From positions 1 through 64,000 of the forward strand of contig WNNJ02003777.1 in the NCBI GenBank assembly GCA_012934845.2: a stretch of 64,000 nt of DNA. Direction: 5' to 3'. The position numbers and the translations under genes are program-made. Under the pieces are notes generated by a model. It made no database searches. It was not told the origin of the DNA and was given only the letters and a program-made list of their open reading frames with translations. Of this stretch, positions 1-10,853 are shown piece by piece. The DNA is from Pomphorhynchus laevis. Lineage: Eukaryota > Acanthocephala > Palaeacanthocephala > Echinorhynchida > Pomphorhynchidae. The number at the start of each line of letters is the position of its first letter. The first letter of the stretch is position 1.

Positions 1-1479
1 TATATTTATAATTTATGATATATTTAATTATATATTTATTATTAATAGTAAATTTATATTAATGATATATTTAAAGATATATTTAGAACGCAATTTCGTG
101 TTAGTACTGCACTTATAAACTTTTTTTACTGTGTCCACATATAGGCGTTGTCGATTTTATTTTTTGCATTCGTTAAATTATTTAGACGTCAAATTACGAC
201 CTTGGAAGTAAGCATCGCCCGCCTTCATAATTATGCCGTTACAACTGGTGCTCTTAGCAGCAATAACCAGATCGCAAAATGAAGTACTATCGATTTTTTC
301 ATTGCATAAAATCAGTTCCTTACAAAAAGTTTAGTTAACGTTTGAGTATCTCTAATCTACAAAGAATGCGAAAATGTAAACTTTGTATTAAAACTTTGAT
401 TTGTTGTACTATTAATATAATTCGACGAAATCTATGTTCATTCTTCTTTAATATTTAAATATATAAATGGATTAATATTAACAGGACAAAATCAATGCTT
501 TATCATTATGTTTATCGATTCCTGAATATCTTAAATGACCTTAAATTGCTTAACACCTTGTTGCTCACCTTGCAAAATATAAGCATACAATTATATGGAA
601 ATGGTAGACGGTGAATTGTTTTTAAATGCGAAAATTTATGAATACATCTAGTACCTTTTAGAGAGCAACTATTATTTAGTCATCAATTTTAAACTTAAGC
701 ATTATTTTATATTTTCAAACAATATTTAATCGTAAGATCCAGATGTATCGCCGTCACACGAATCGTCCAATATATTCAGTTTTTTATAAAATCTAAGATA
801 CGTGATAATTTTTATATTCTTCGGCTATACTAGAACCCTTAAATTGTTAAATTTCCATTTTGAGAGATAAAAACGCCGCAATATAGAATTATAAAAATAG
901 AGCACTATGTTATGTCCCATTTAAATAGATATTCAATATTTAAACCTTACTTTATGTCAGTCATAAATTGACAATCACTTATTAATATCTCGACTTTTGT
1001 AAACGTATGCCATTTAGATCTAATATTGTGATAGCATCATTAAACATCTAAAATGAGCAAAAATGCAGTGCTTCACGACTGCGTATCTTGTTATTTATCA
1101 TCTTGCTTATTTATGTCTAAACGACGACTATTTAATCACTTACTCCTGGAAAGCTTTGTTTCATCAACACATTGAGTTCCGCAAACTGTAAATATCGAGA
1201 CGTATGCATCACCTACGGAAAAACATAACGTTTCGTAATTAAGTTTGTAAGTCAAACGTGTAGCTGAATGCAGATTGCTTTTGAGGGGATAAGATTAAGA
1301 CATCACTTTGTCCGAGGTCGTCTGCACTGTTCACATCCCGGGTGTATCCGTCTTGAAGTTTCCTTGAGTATTGACTGTGTTAACGTTTTTCTTATGGGGT
1401 TATTTGCTAGAAGTATTAGGGACATATCTTTTTGTCTTGTATTGCGTTGGCTTGAAAATGCAGCTGTTTTCTGGCTTTA
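1..1479. other. AT-rich intergenic stretch, no gene seen
   Basis: I see no coding exon, RNA gene or recognisable element. Short ORFs near 1268-1628 have no family features, and the later part of the longer one already overlaps decayed Penelope-like sequence. Confidence 0.5.
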
Positions 1480-2230
1480 ATGACTCTATATGTGAGGGAT
1501 TAATTTTTATTCAATCAGCTGAGAAATTTATCCAGGTAACCTTATTCTTAATAAAACTAATATTGATGATAAAGACGGTATTTATCAAGATATTAACATC
1601 ACTTAAAATTATCAAGAATTATATTTAAAATTATCAATAATTAAAATTTGTTGATTAAAATTTGTTAATTAAAATTTCTTGATCATTAAAATTATCAAGA
1701 ATTAATTATAATTATCAAGAATTAATATCAATTAAAACTACTATTAATTTATATCGTGAAGATGACATATTTAAATTTACAAGAAACATGTTTTTGCATA
1801 TGCATTCATGCATACCATATAATATAAAATATAATACATAAAATAATGAAATTTTAAGAATTGCAACAATTTGTAACGATATTGGTTTTCTTCAAAATCA
1901 TTTAAATAATTTAATTGATGCATATTTTAAACTAGGTTACTATAAAAATATCATCAAACAGAAAATAGTAAAATATATAAATCAACACAATAATATAAAG
2001 AATAAATTTAAACTCTCAAGTAGCAAATTTTATGGATGAATAATAAATAATATACTTTGTATAATAATAAGATACTAGATAGTTTTATCAGAGGAAATAC
2101 ATCATTAGCATGTATTTGGCTTCGTTGCAATGTTGGGTAGATGATCAGTCTCCAGACCTGCTGGCATAGCAGTTCCTCCTGATGACCCCTAATTTTAATT
2201 CTGATACATAGTTTATTATTTATCAATCAA
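1480..2230 (+). mobile_element. Penelope-like element fragment (RT C-terminus plus 3' tail)
   Basis: This is a 5'-truncated copy of the element at 10640-13935. From 1480 it matches the part of the reverse transcriptase just after the YIDD motif (a decayed form of the residues around SISEQIYPG), and from 1735 to 2040 it matches the C-terminal end ([17 protein letters not shown] and [16 protein letters not shown]). Between these parts lies an expansion of simple AT repeat. The 3' tail follows, with the box containing CTCCTGATGACC near 2173-2188. The coding part carries stops, so it is inactive. Confidence 0.8.
1605..1735. repeat. AT-rich degenerate tandem repeat inside a PLE copy
   Basis: Short words such as attatcaagaatta and ttaaaatttgtt recur here, between two segments that are adjacent in the intact element. 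It looks like local expansion of simple sequence after the PLE inserted. Confidence 0.55.
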
Positions 2231-2543
2231 TTCAAAAATTGAGTTATAAATTTTATCTCTTAAAAGTCTGAATTATAAAAAATCTTAAAATTTAGATATT
2301 TACTTTTTTAAATTTGCACTTACTTGGTTTTTATATTTAATTAATTTTTTACAATAGATTTAAAGTATGAAATATGGGCAGAATAATGTCTGATGTAATA
2401 CGTTGATATAATTAACAAAATTATGCCAACTGAATATCAAGAATAGAAGAAGACCATTCTCATTGAAGTAACCTTAAACATCGAATCAAACAATTAAGAA
2501 ATTGATTTATCATAGGATAAAGCATAGAATATAAAAATTTATG
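2230..2543. other. AT-rich spacer, nothing recognised
   Basis: The stretch lies between the PLE fragment and the 3' end of the 199-residue ORF. It may include that gene's 3' UTR, but no clear polyadenylation context decides this. Confidence 0.4.
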
Positions 2544-3143
2544 TCACAGGATATCCTCACTCGAATTCTTTTTTCTAAATGTTCGTATTTCTGAATCGAG
2601 ATAAGATTTTATATCCTCAAGATGATTTTGTCTGTCATATAACTCGTTAATTAGGTTTCTGTTCTTGAACAATACCCTTCTTGCCTCTTTTAATTGATCA
2701 CTAATCGGAACTGATACCGACGGCGGATGCGGTGTAGACATTGCCGATGGTTGGTTAGATGAAGATCCAACTTTGATGAACGATGCTTTCTCTGGTACAT
2801 CAATAAACTCTTCACTGCTATCGCTACTGCTGACACTATTAATATCATCATGTTCATTATCGTCACCAGTTTTAGTTACAGATCGAAAAATATCTGAGCA
2901 CAAGTTGTCTAATAATGAATTAAAGTTCGGTTTGCGTCGTGAGTCACGTAGATTTGTATGAACCTTTTCCCTCATCATATGTATCTTTGAAGTATATAAT
3001 CTACTACAAACATTTAAGACTGTTTGGTTGACTGCGTCAAGAACTTCTTTGTGGATTTTATCAACCATTTCTGCGATAGAAAAACCGTACACATAATCAA
3101 ATTCCTCCGTGGATTGTTCTAATTCAGTATTTAATCGTTTCAT
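2544..3143 (-). CDS. 199-residue intronless ORF, possibly Mis12-like
   Basis: This is a clean ORF starting at the first ATG (MKRLNTELEQ) and ending in NSSEDIL. It is one of the few long ORFs here without transposon motifs. The N-terminal third is predicted helical and contains YGFSIAEMVDKIHKEVLDAV. The middle (about residues 90-140) is a low-complexity acidic and Ser-rich linker, and the C-terminal 45 residues look coiled-coil (LKEARRVLFKNRNLINEL). A short N-terminal helical module opening with an aromatic-Gly-Phe motif, followed by a coiled coil, is reminiscent of the kinetochore protein Mis12, but this is an impression from layout only. It could equally be an unrelated helical protein or one exon of a larger gene. 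Confidence 0.5.
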   Translation of the reverse strand: MKRLNTELEQSTEEFDYVYGFSIAEMVDKIHKEVLDAVNQTVLNVCSRLYTSKIHMMREKVHTNLRDSRRKPNFNSLLDNLCSDIFRSVTKTGDDNEHDDINSVSSSDSSEEFIDVPEKASFIKVGSSSNQPSAMSTPHPPSVSVPISDQLKEARRVLFKNRNLINELYDRQNHLEDIKSYLDSEIRTFRKKNSSEDIL

Positions 3144-3584
3144 TTATCTAAAATTTGAAAAGTAATATAATAAACTACAGTCAGTTGAAATGACCTAAAT
3201 AACCTACAGTGGTATTAGTTAACATTTCCTAATTATAAAATATCGATTAATATTTATCCTCGCAATAAAATGTTGATTAACAATCATTTTACTTGGACTT
3301 ATTATCACTACTGAGTGACTGATTGGGGACTTAATGTCTGTAATTAGTCACTTTTAGTTGGGACTTATTTTCATTAATTATCTGAGATAATTAGATCAGC
3401 TAACTGAGTATACGTATTTTATCATATTTATAAATTAAACAAATAATGCTAAATAAAATTCAAACAATTAAAAAATAAGTAATAAATAATTATAAATTAT
3501 AATTAATAATTGTTATTTAAGATTTTATATGATTAATATCAAGTTAAAATTTAAAAAAAAATCAATTTTAAAAAGATAATAAAT
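3144..3584. other. Upstream flank of the 199-residue ORF, no gene seen
   Basis: AT-rich sequence. It would hold the promoter and 5' UTR if the minus-strand ORF is real. No element is recognised until the PLE tail begins near 3585. Confidence 0.4.
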
Positions 3585-3800
3585 TTTTAAAATAAATTTA
3601 AAATCATTAGCTGAAAATGCTTATGGATAGATAATAAATAATTTACTTTGTATTAGAATAGGATACGCCGAATAATCTAATTTTATCATAGGAAATACAT
3701 CATTAGCATATATTTGACCCCGCTGCTATGTTGGATACTATTTAATAATGGTAGCAGATGATAATCGAATATTATAAATGAGTATAATGATCAAAAACTA
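3585..3800 (+). mobile_element. PLE 3'-end fragment
   Basis: It starts in the last codons of the PLE reverse transcriptase (decayed NKFK...LWMDNK). It continues through the tail with the conserved string ggaaatacatcattagca and ccccgctgctatgttgg. It lacks the rest of the element and abuts a tail in the opposite orientation at 3810. Confidence 0.7.
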
Positions 3801-3809
3801 TGATATGTT

Positions 3810-5270
3810 TGATTATAAATCAGATCAGCTAACTGAGTATACTTATTTAAATTAAAAACAAATGACTATAAAATTTTTATAAAAAATAAAGATAAATAAT
3901 TATAAATAATAAAAAAGTTATATAAGATTTTATATAATTAAAATTTGTATAAAGTTAAAATTTAAAATTTTAATAAAAATCAATTTTTATGAATTGACTT
4001 GTAAATAATGTGATGTATAAGGATTAGAGGTCATCAGGAGAAACTGTTATGCTATCAGGTCTCGGCTCCTATTCCTCGACTCAACATAGCAACAGGGCCA
4101 AATACATGCTAATGGCGTATTTCTTCTGATGAAATTTGATTATCTAGTGTATCTTATTCTAATACAAAGCATAAATTTATTTTTAATAAATTTTGTTGAT
4201 TTATATATTTTACTATTTTCTGTTTAATTGTATATTTTATTAACATAATTTAAAATAAGTATCTATTAAATTATTTAAATGATTTTGAAGAAAGCCAATA
4301 TCATTACATATTGTTGCAATTCTTAAAATTTCATTATTTAATGTGTTATATTTTATATTATATGGTATGCATGAATGCTCATGCAAAAATATGTTTCTTG
4401 TAAATTTAAATATGTCATCTTTACGATGTAAATTAATAGTAGTTTTAGTTAATGTTATTTTAATGTTCATATCTAGATATACACCTTATTTATCATTAAT
4501 ATTGGTTTTGTTAAGAATAAGGCTTTCTGGATAAATTTGTTCACTAATTGAATAAAAATTATTAGAATTAAATACACATATATCATCAATATAGCGAAAC
4601 ATATTTTATATCTTTATATAATTTAGATTAATTTTTTAAACAGGTATGAAAAATTCATATTCTATAAAGTTTAAAAACAAGTCAGCTATTATTACCTCCG
4701 ATTGAAACACCTTTTACTTGTCTAAATATAGATGTCCCTACTTTTAAATAATTTTGATTTATCAAAATGTTTAAGGATTCTATTAATTCAATTTTATCCA
4801 TATATTTATATTTATTTGATGGTTTAATTTTTGTTAGATAGGTGTTATAATTATTATAACATATATATGTATTTCTAATTTCGAATGTAAATTTATTTTT
4901 CCCAACTCTTCTTTAATATCTGCTAAATCTAAATTTGTATAACACTTCTCTTGTGGAATTATTACTGAAATAGTTTTTTATATCAGTATTAATTTCGATT
5001 CTCTTACCATATTTTTTAAAATGTGTTTTAATAACTTAGGCTTTATTGGACTTTTATGTAATTTTGGATTATAATATAATATAGGTATAGTTTTATTATC
5101 TGAATAAACCATTATACATTTTTATCTTTTATATAGCAGTGGCTTGTAGTAATTGTTTCTAAACTCAAATCACTACGATCATATGTTGCGTTTACATTTA
5201 AATCATTATAATTTACCTCTTCTATCAGTAAATCATAATAAAGCCCTTTGCATATGAAGAGGCATTCCAC
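3810..5270 (-). mobile_element. Penelope-like element, RT half plus 3' tail
   Basis: Read on the minus strand, the segment from about 5270 to 4190 encodes the PLE reverse transcriptase. It starts with a decayed FICKGLYYDLLI segment and passes through the region of the YIDD motif near 4570-4610. It ends with [20 protein letters not shown] near 4260-4350. The structured tail occupies 4170-4020, and the AT-rich terminal part ends near 3810 in the complement of aaatcagctaactgagt. There are several frame breaks. The N-terminal GIY-YIG half is absent. Sequence identity to 12200-13900 is visibly high. Confidence 0.8.
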
Positions 5271-5820
5271 GGTCTGTTGCTGCATCCACTGTGTATGAGG
5301 CATTTCCGATTTGAACAGCAAAACAGCTTTCCATCGTTCCAAGGTATCAGTGAAGTTCCGTCTGGTTGTTTCCCATTTGTCCTTGATATCTCTATGGATT
5401 CTAAAGGAAGGATGGTACTACAGCTACTAGATCCATAGAAAGTTATTAACCTTAGCGTGTCTTGCGTGCCTAGATTAACTCTCGGGCAATAGAGCTAGTA
5501 ATTTCTCAAAATGTCGGTCAGCTGTTCGCTTGAACATCTGAATGATGTAGATAGATTAATCCCGAGGCGGATACTTATAGCCAGACTAATAGCCTTGTCG
5601 TTCGTTATAGTTCCGACATACGTAATCGGCAATGCTTGAAACGGCTTCAGCCTCTCTAAGCGCAAAAGCGAGTAGTCTTAACTTGTCCTCTGATGTCCTA
5701 GCTGCTCCAAGGAAGTTTTGGCATACGTTTTCCAAAATGGTTGCATTCATCGTTTTTGAACCTTATAGCTTACGATATGATCACGCGACCAAACTCCGAT
5801 AACCATATGGCATCAGTGAC
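5270..5820 (-). pseudogene. Unassigned broken coding relic
   Basis: The base composition is richer in GC than the flanks, and minus-strand reading gives plausible protein pieces, including MNATILENVCQNFLGAA and SEDKLRLLAFALREAEAV. The frame is broken several times. It lies directly upstream of the truncated PLE. I could not assign it: it may be part of another retroelement or a dead host gene. Confidence 0.35.
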
Positions 5821-6054
5821 TCGGATATATTATATTATAATATATTAAATTATATGATATATGCTATATTATCTATTGATCAATTCATTGAAATTTTTAG
5901 TTATAACAATTCATTTTCAATATTCACATGTCTTTATTTTGAATTTTTTATAAAAATATTTGTAGTTCAGTTATGTAATCTTATTAATTTATAGTATACA
6001 TATATTTAATAACTAATATACTCTGCATTATAATAAGAAATTATTATAATGATA

Positions 6055-6180
6055 ATCGTATGTCATCAAATCATTGGTATGTATTATAAATCATTGACAT
6101 ATATTTGGTCCCATTGTTATATTTGGTGGAGGAACATGAGCCAAAAACTTTTTGAAATAGCAATTCCTCAAGAATATATC
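6055..6180 (+). mobile_element. Old solo PLE tail box
   Basis: A degenerate match to the PLE 3' box: catcaaatcattgacatat, tttggtcccattgttatat and atagcaattcctca occur in the same order as at 13600-13700. There is no coding sequence. Confidence 0.5.
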
Positions 6181-6823
6181 TTCGTAACATTAAGTGACAC
6201 GCATATTTGGAATGTGATCAGTTATGTTTTAAATTAGCTAATAAAACTATTTAGTTACTTAGGGTTATGGTGATACTGACCTAGGCAGCATTCCTCACTA
6301 CTAGCATTCTTAAAGTGTACAGAACGTCACCGCTATTGCTATTTGAGAAATAAACTGCATATATATTACTTTATAAATTTAAAATATATAACTAGTATTT
6401 GAGGATCCACTTTTTAAATCAGAATTATCACAATGTACAATGTAAGTTGAGTATATATTATTGTTTTACTCTTCATAAAGTGTTGTTAATGGTCCTAATA
6501 TTCTAATCTATATTTTTATTTTCAGAAATTAAAACCATTCACGTCAAAAGCTTTCGATGTTTTTGAGTAAAAAATTTTAATGCTTTACGAAAATAAATCA
6601 AAAAATAAATAATTTATTAATATATTTGTATTAATTAATAATATACTAATACAATATTATAAAATATAGTAATATTATATCGATATATTAATAAATATAT
6701 CAATTTTTATTGATTATTGTTTCAATTAACGAGTTAGGTGCAACCACTATTTTTTAAAGAGCTATTTACCTGATTTTATATTTTATCTTGTATGAAATTA
6801 TTATTTATTGAAGATATTTAAGT
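6181..6823. other. AT-rich stretch, nothing recognised
   Basis: No ORF, repeat arm or RNA gene stands out. Confidence 0.4.
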
Positions 6824-6980
6824 AAAATCAAAGACCAAAAGATTATTTAATATTTCAGTGGCAACTGCCATCATCAGAAAAAAGAAAATTGTTACAGTTT
6901 TGTAAAAAACGGTAAAAAATCTTTACATGATGATGACAGTTGCCATTTGAATATTGAATAATTTTTTGGTCTTTGATTTT
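6824..6980. repeat. Foldback element, 157 bp
   Basis: The two ends are inverted copies of each other: aaaatcaaagaccaaaa at the left and ttttggtctttgatttt at the right. Internal matches include gtggcaactgccatcatca against tgatgatgacagttgcca. The arms are about 65 nt with a central spacer. The minus-strand reading CTGATGA, a TGGCA/TGCCA hairpin, then CTGAAA resembles the degenerate hammerhead found at PLE ends, so it may be two inverted PLE-type ends. Confidence 0.7.
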
Positions 6981-7539
6981 CTTTTGTTCCTTTGAATTAA
7001 TATTACTATTTATACATAAAAGTAACTATACAGAAATATATTGTAAATATAAATATTAATACAGTTAATATATAATTTATAATTTATATAATTACATAAT
7101 TTATCAAGTTAAATCAATTTTATGAGATTTGGAATCAAATCTACAAAGTCATATCTCAATCTTGTTTTCAGCTTACCAAAACGTCAAGTTGTAAATTTCG
7201 TATGCACATATAGGTATACGACGTCCTTAAATTTGATCTTAAATTTGGTCTCACATTAAAGTTGATCTTATATGCGTTCTTAAATTCATAATTTACTTAC
7301 AATCAATACAACAACACCATTTCATGCCTGACTTAATTGTATGCAGCACCGAATGAATAAGCTTAAAAGATCTTTAAATTAAAGCGTCTTTATAATCTGC
7401 TGCGAATGTCGTTTCCTTCAAAATGCACATATTTAAATAATAAAATGTGGCCAAAGAGACAACGTGGGAACATAAAAAATACTTGTTAATATTTAGTTAA
7501 ATTAATGGACTTAGCGAAGTTTTTATATTTATTACAAAT
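6981..7539. other. AT-rich stretch, nothing recognised
   Basis: No coding exon or element seen. Confidence 0.35.
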
Positions 7540-7900
7540 CAGAGCAGATAATTAAGTCTACGTATTTTATACTATACATAAATTAAAAATAAAGATAAAT
7601 AATTTATATAAGATGTTATACAATTTATATTTATATAACTATAAAATTTATTATCAAAATTTAAAATAAAAATCAATTTTTATGAATTGACTAATAAATA
7701 ACATACGTTGTATCGGAATAAGGTATAGAGGTATCAGGATAAACTACTATATTGTCATAGTTCAAGCTCTACTCCTCTACCTTTCATAGCAGCGGGTCTA
7801 AATCCATGTTAATGAGATATTTTATCTGATGAAATTAGGACAGAAACCTGATAACATAACAGTACCTCCTGGTGACCACTAATAATTATTTGCATGCACG
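7540..7900 (-). mobile_element. Solo PLE tail forming an inverted dimer
   Basis: The AT-rich terminal part (aagtctacgtatttt) and the box occur without any RT. After the box the sequence switches to the opposite strand version (cagaaacctgataacataac), so the box is closed by a near-copy of its own start in inverted orientation. The same switch occurs at 41370-41510. Confidence 0.65.
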
Positions 7901-8569
7901 TTATATTATCTATTAATCAAGTCTTAAAATTCTTAGTTATAACTGTGCATTTCCTTCAAATGCAGAGTATATTATTTATAACCAATTTATAAATTTTGTT
8001 AACTTATTTATTATATTGGAGTCAAATCGAAATTAGCAAGGAAGTTAAAGCTATTTATAGCTATTTTATAGTTAATTAATAACAATTAATCAATTAACAT
8101 AGTTATTTTAATTTAGGTAGCTTCTATTTTAATATCAGCTTTGAGGATTGAATTTTATTAACAACAAAAGGTCGAAAAGCTTTGTTGTATACAACCATCT
8201 TTCTCGCATGAATCATAAGTTAATAAAATCAACGCAGCAACTCGCCCGTTCAGATGTATAGATGTTTCTTTATTAATATTCATAATAGTTCAGATTTTAC
8301 TTATTGTCTCTGGAAAAAATAGAACAGAAAAATAATGTGGACATGTGCGGAGGGCACATTCCGTATCAATTATGGGATCCTTAGACATACAAAGGGAATT
8401 ACAGGATACAATCACGATCTCCGAATATTATGTGGAGAACCTACTTTGTTGAGCGCTTAAGATATCTTTCGCGTTTCTTTAATGTCTATTTTATTTGAAA
8501 CACAATTATGTGTTTTAATATATATAATCCATATTTGCTGCTATATATATTAAATGCTTATAGTATTTT
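7901..8569. other. Upstream flank of the Tyr/Pro-rich exon
   Basis: No coding exon was identified. Upstream exons of the gene ending at 9141 may lie here or in earlier sequence, but none is recognisable. Confidence 0.35.
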
Positions 8570-8676
8570 GTCGGTATTCTTGCCGCTCAGATGCATTATT
8601 ATTTTTTTATATTTTTAGTGGCTCATTTAAATTATTTTATGTGAAATCAAAAACTTCAAATAAAACCGCTGTTTAG
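8570..8676 (+). repeat. Intron segment duplicated at 9785-9890
   Basis: The strings cttgccgctcagatgcatta and ggctcatttaaattatttt recur about 1.2 kb downstream with few differences, ending in both cases at a gtttag splice-acceptor-like site. In the first copy the site is followed by an open exon; in the second it is not. Confidence 0.7.
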
Positions 8677-9141
8677 AATTATTGTTCATACACCCAAAAT
8701 CAAGGATATCCACCTGGCTGTGACAGTTCTTATTACCTACCACAACAAAATTATTCTTACGGAGAACAACAAAATTATTGTTGTGGAGGACATAAGTACA
8801 AACAAGTAATCCATGCTCCTGAACCAACTCCTGAATATATCGTTCAGCGTCGAAGACTGCCAACGCCGCCACCAGATATATACGAGCAGACTATCGTAGT
8901 TAAACCTAGAAGACAGATCATTCACGAAATCATAGAGCAGCCCGGATGCCCACCTCCGATTGTGGAGAAAAAGTATGTTATGGACAACCCGGCACCTCCA
9001 TCGTATTATAAATCAACAGTGGCATCTACACCACGAAAAGTTTACTATTCAAATGAATCCCGAGATCCTTATTCGTATAACAATTGCATAAGTGATGGTT
9101 ACATTACGCCAAATATTTCGTCTTATAATCAACGATGCTAA
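8677..9141 (+). CDS. Terminal exon of a Tyr/Pro/Gln-rich host protein
   Basis: There is no start codon, but an open frame of 154 codons runs from a good splice acceptor (ccgctgtttag) to a TAA. The product opens with a Tyr/Gln/Gly-rich part (QNYSYGEQQNYCCGG). A Pro-rich basic core follows (YIVQRRRLPTPPPDIYEQ and IIHEIIEQPGCPPPIVEKK), and it ends in Tyr- and Asn-rich sequence. No transposon motif is present and codon use is coherent, so a genuine host exon is likely. The family is unknown; such composition occurs in structural and cytoskeleton-associated proteins. The upstream exons were not found. Confidence 0.6.
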   Translation, partial: NYCSYTQNQGYPPGCDSSYYLPQQNYSYGEQQNYCCGGHKYKQVIHAPEPTPEYIVQRRRLPTPPPDIYEQTIVVKPRRQIIHEIIEQPGCPPPIVEKKYVMDNPAPPSYYKSTVASTPRKVYYSNESRDPYSYNNCISDGYITPNISSYNQRC

Positions 9142-9236
9142 AAATACCCTTCTCCTCATTATAAGTAGTATACATTTGAATATATATAATAGTGGTAATT
9201 ACATTAATTATAATATTGCACACAAAAATTGTGCCT

Positions 9237-9399
9237 TCAAGTTGCTGGACTGACGGTGATGGTCGCATTGATGCAGTGAATGAGTTGTTGTGCAAGCAAT
9301 TCATCGCTTGTGCTGTCCGTACCAATTTTATTCCGAAAATACAGCTTATTTCTCGATTCTTCCGGTAACCGCTGTTTTGAATGACTAGAGCAAGAACAT
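9237..9399 (-). CDS. Terminal exon of a second host gene (53 codons)
   Basis: Minus strand: an acceptor-like aataatcag is followed by an open frame in phase 2 that ends in TGA. The peptide includes KQRLPEESRNKLYFRNKIG and STSDELLAQQLIHCINATI. Mixed-composition, amphipathic sequence of this kind is unlike the random AT-rich frames around it. It converges on the exon ending at 9141, leaving about 95 bp between the two stop codons. The function is unknown and the upstream exons are not identified. An unrelated short open frame remains possible. Confidence 0.4.
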
Positions 9400-9784
9400 C
9401 TGATTATTAGCAATATTCAAAAAATAGTAGTATTTTCGTATTTATTTTAAGAAACTTATCATATAATTTTCTAATTTTTGTAATGACCTGTTTGTTAGGC
9501 TAAAGCATACACTGTAATAATTCATTATTTTTATATAATTAGTTTTATATAATTAGTTTTCATTAATAAAATAGTTTAATATAAAATAGTATATTATAAT
9601 AGTATAACATAATTAATATAATAGTAGAGTTTATACTATAAATAGAACAGTATATTTAGAATAGTTTATATATTTATTATAGTTTTTATTAGTTTTAAGT
9701 TATAATTAGTTAATTCATACACTGTAGTAATTCATTACGTTCATTCATATAATTAGTTTCATATAATTCATTAGTTTCATATTT
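9400..9784. other. AT-rich stretch with degenerate atatagt-type repeats
   Basis: The words tatataattagtttcat and attcatacactgta recur several times between 9500 and 9780. It would be intron of the minus-strand gene ending at 9237, if that gene is real. Confidence 0.4.
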
Positions 9785-9890
9785 ATGTCGATACTTTTGC
9801 CGCTCAGCTGTATTATTATTTTTATATTTTTAATGGCTCATTTAAATTATTTTTGGTGAAATCAAAAACTTTAAACAAAACCGATGTTTA
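9785..9890 (+). repeat. Second copy of the 8570-8676 segment
   Basis: Matches the upstream copy over about 105 bp and stops exactly at the gtttag acceptor-like site. The exon itself was not duplicated, or its copy has been lost. Confidence 0.7.
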
Positions 9891-10202
9891 GAATGTATAT
9901 ATAAAGTTATCTTGTATATTATGCTTATGTGATGTATATAAAGTTTTTAATCGCTCCTGGGATCCCATATAAGATGCTTATGTGGATATAAGTTATATTG
10001 TTTAACCAGTCAAAGAGTAAGAATCGATTAAACAAAAACAAAATTATTGACAATCAAATATTATGACAACTAAAATTAAAATTGATAAAATCGCTAATTT
10101 TTATAGCTTTCGGTTGCCGCCTTTTTGAGTAAATGCAAGTTGCACATAAATTATTTGATATTGCAATTTTAATATATTTAAAAGGCTTCATTTTTATTTC
10201 TT

Positions 10203-10445
10203 ACTCTTCTTTTCGAGAGGACGTCCCCCAGAGCAAAGGCTAAGGTTTCTTAAGCTCCTCGTCTCTCGTTTACCCAGCATAGTCCGCGCCGATTGGATTC
10301 TTCGGGGGGGGTGAAAGACCCCGGGTGGTTCAGTCGGAAGGCGGCGTGTTGGATCGGTTGGGGACTCAGATCCCCCTGGACCTGACCATAGTAGAATGGA
10401 CAGAAGATTATCAAATCCGAACATCGGTGACTGTTTTGAATCGTT
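10203..10445 (+). mobile_element. LINE D 3'-end fragment
   Basis: Matches 22889-23070: cttttcgagaggacgtccc, a G-run, then gtgaaagaccccgggtggtt and a gttggatcggtt string. Only the last part of the element is present, a typical 5'-truncated LINE insertion. The GC content is far above the surroundings. Confidence 0.8.
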
Positions 10446-10853
10446 TATCTGACTATCTATTTGTCTTGACGATTTCCTTTCTTATTTATCGGTTGTATTA
10501 TTTTTTATTTAACAGTCTTTATTTTTATTTCAATTAAACAAAGGGACCGGCATTTTGCTTGTATTTATTGTTATGTATATTTTGCTCCTTTGTTCATTAT
10601 TCAGTTTATTTTACGGTAGAGCACATTGAAGGTGTGAATTTAACTGATTATATTGAACATTAGCTTGGCTATAAAAAGGTGTTCTGTTTGTTTTCTTCTA
10701 GCAACATTATTTAAGCCAACTTTTATAATAATCGTTTTTATTACATGATCATTATTTAAAATTATATGGTTTGCAGCGGCATTGCGACTTTGTCAACTAA
10801 ACTAGGTGGCGACACAGAAAAAGCAACGTTAAAAATTATGACTTAAAAGTTAC

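Noticed and set aside
10194-10424. 76-residue minus-strand ORF
   Set aside because: It is the antisense of the LINE D 3' end.
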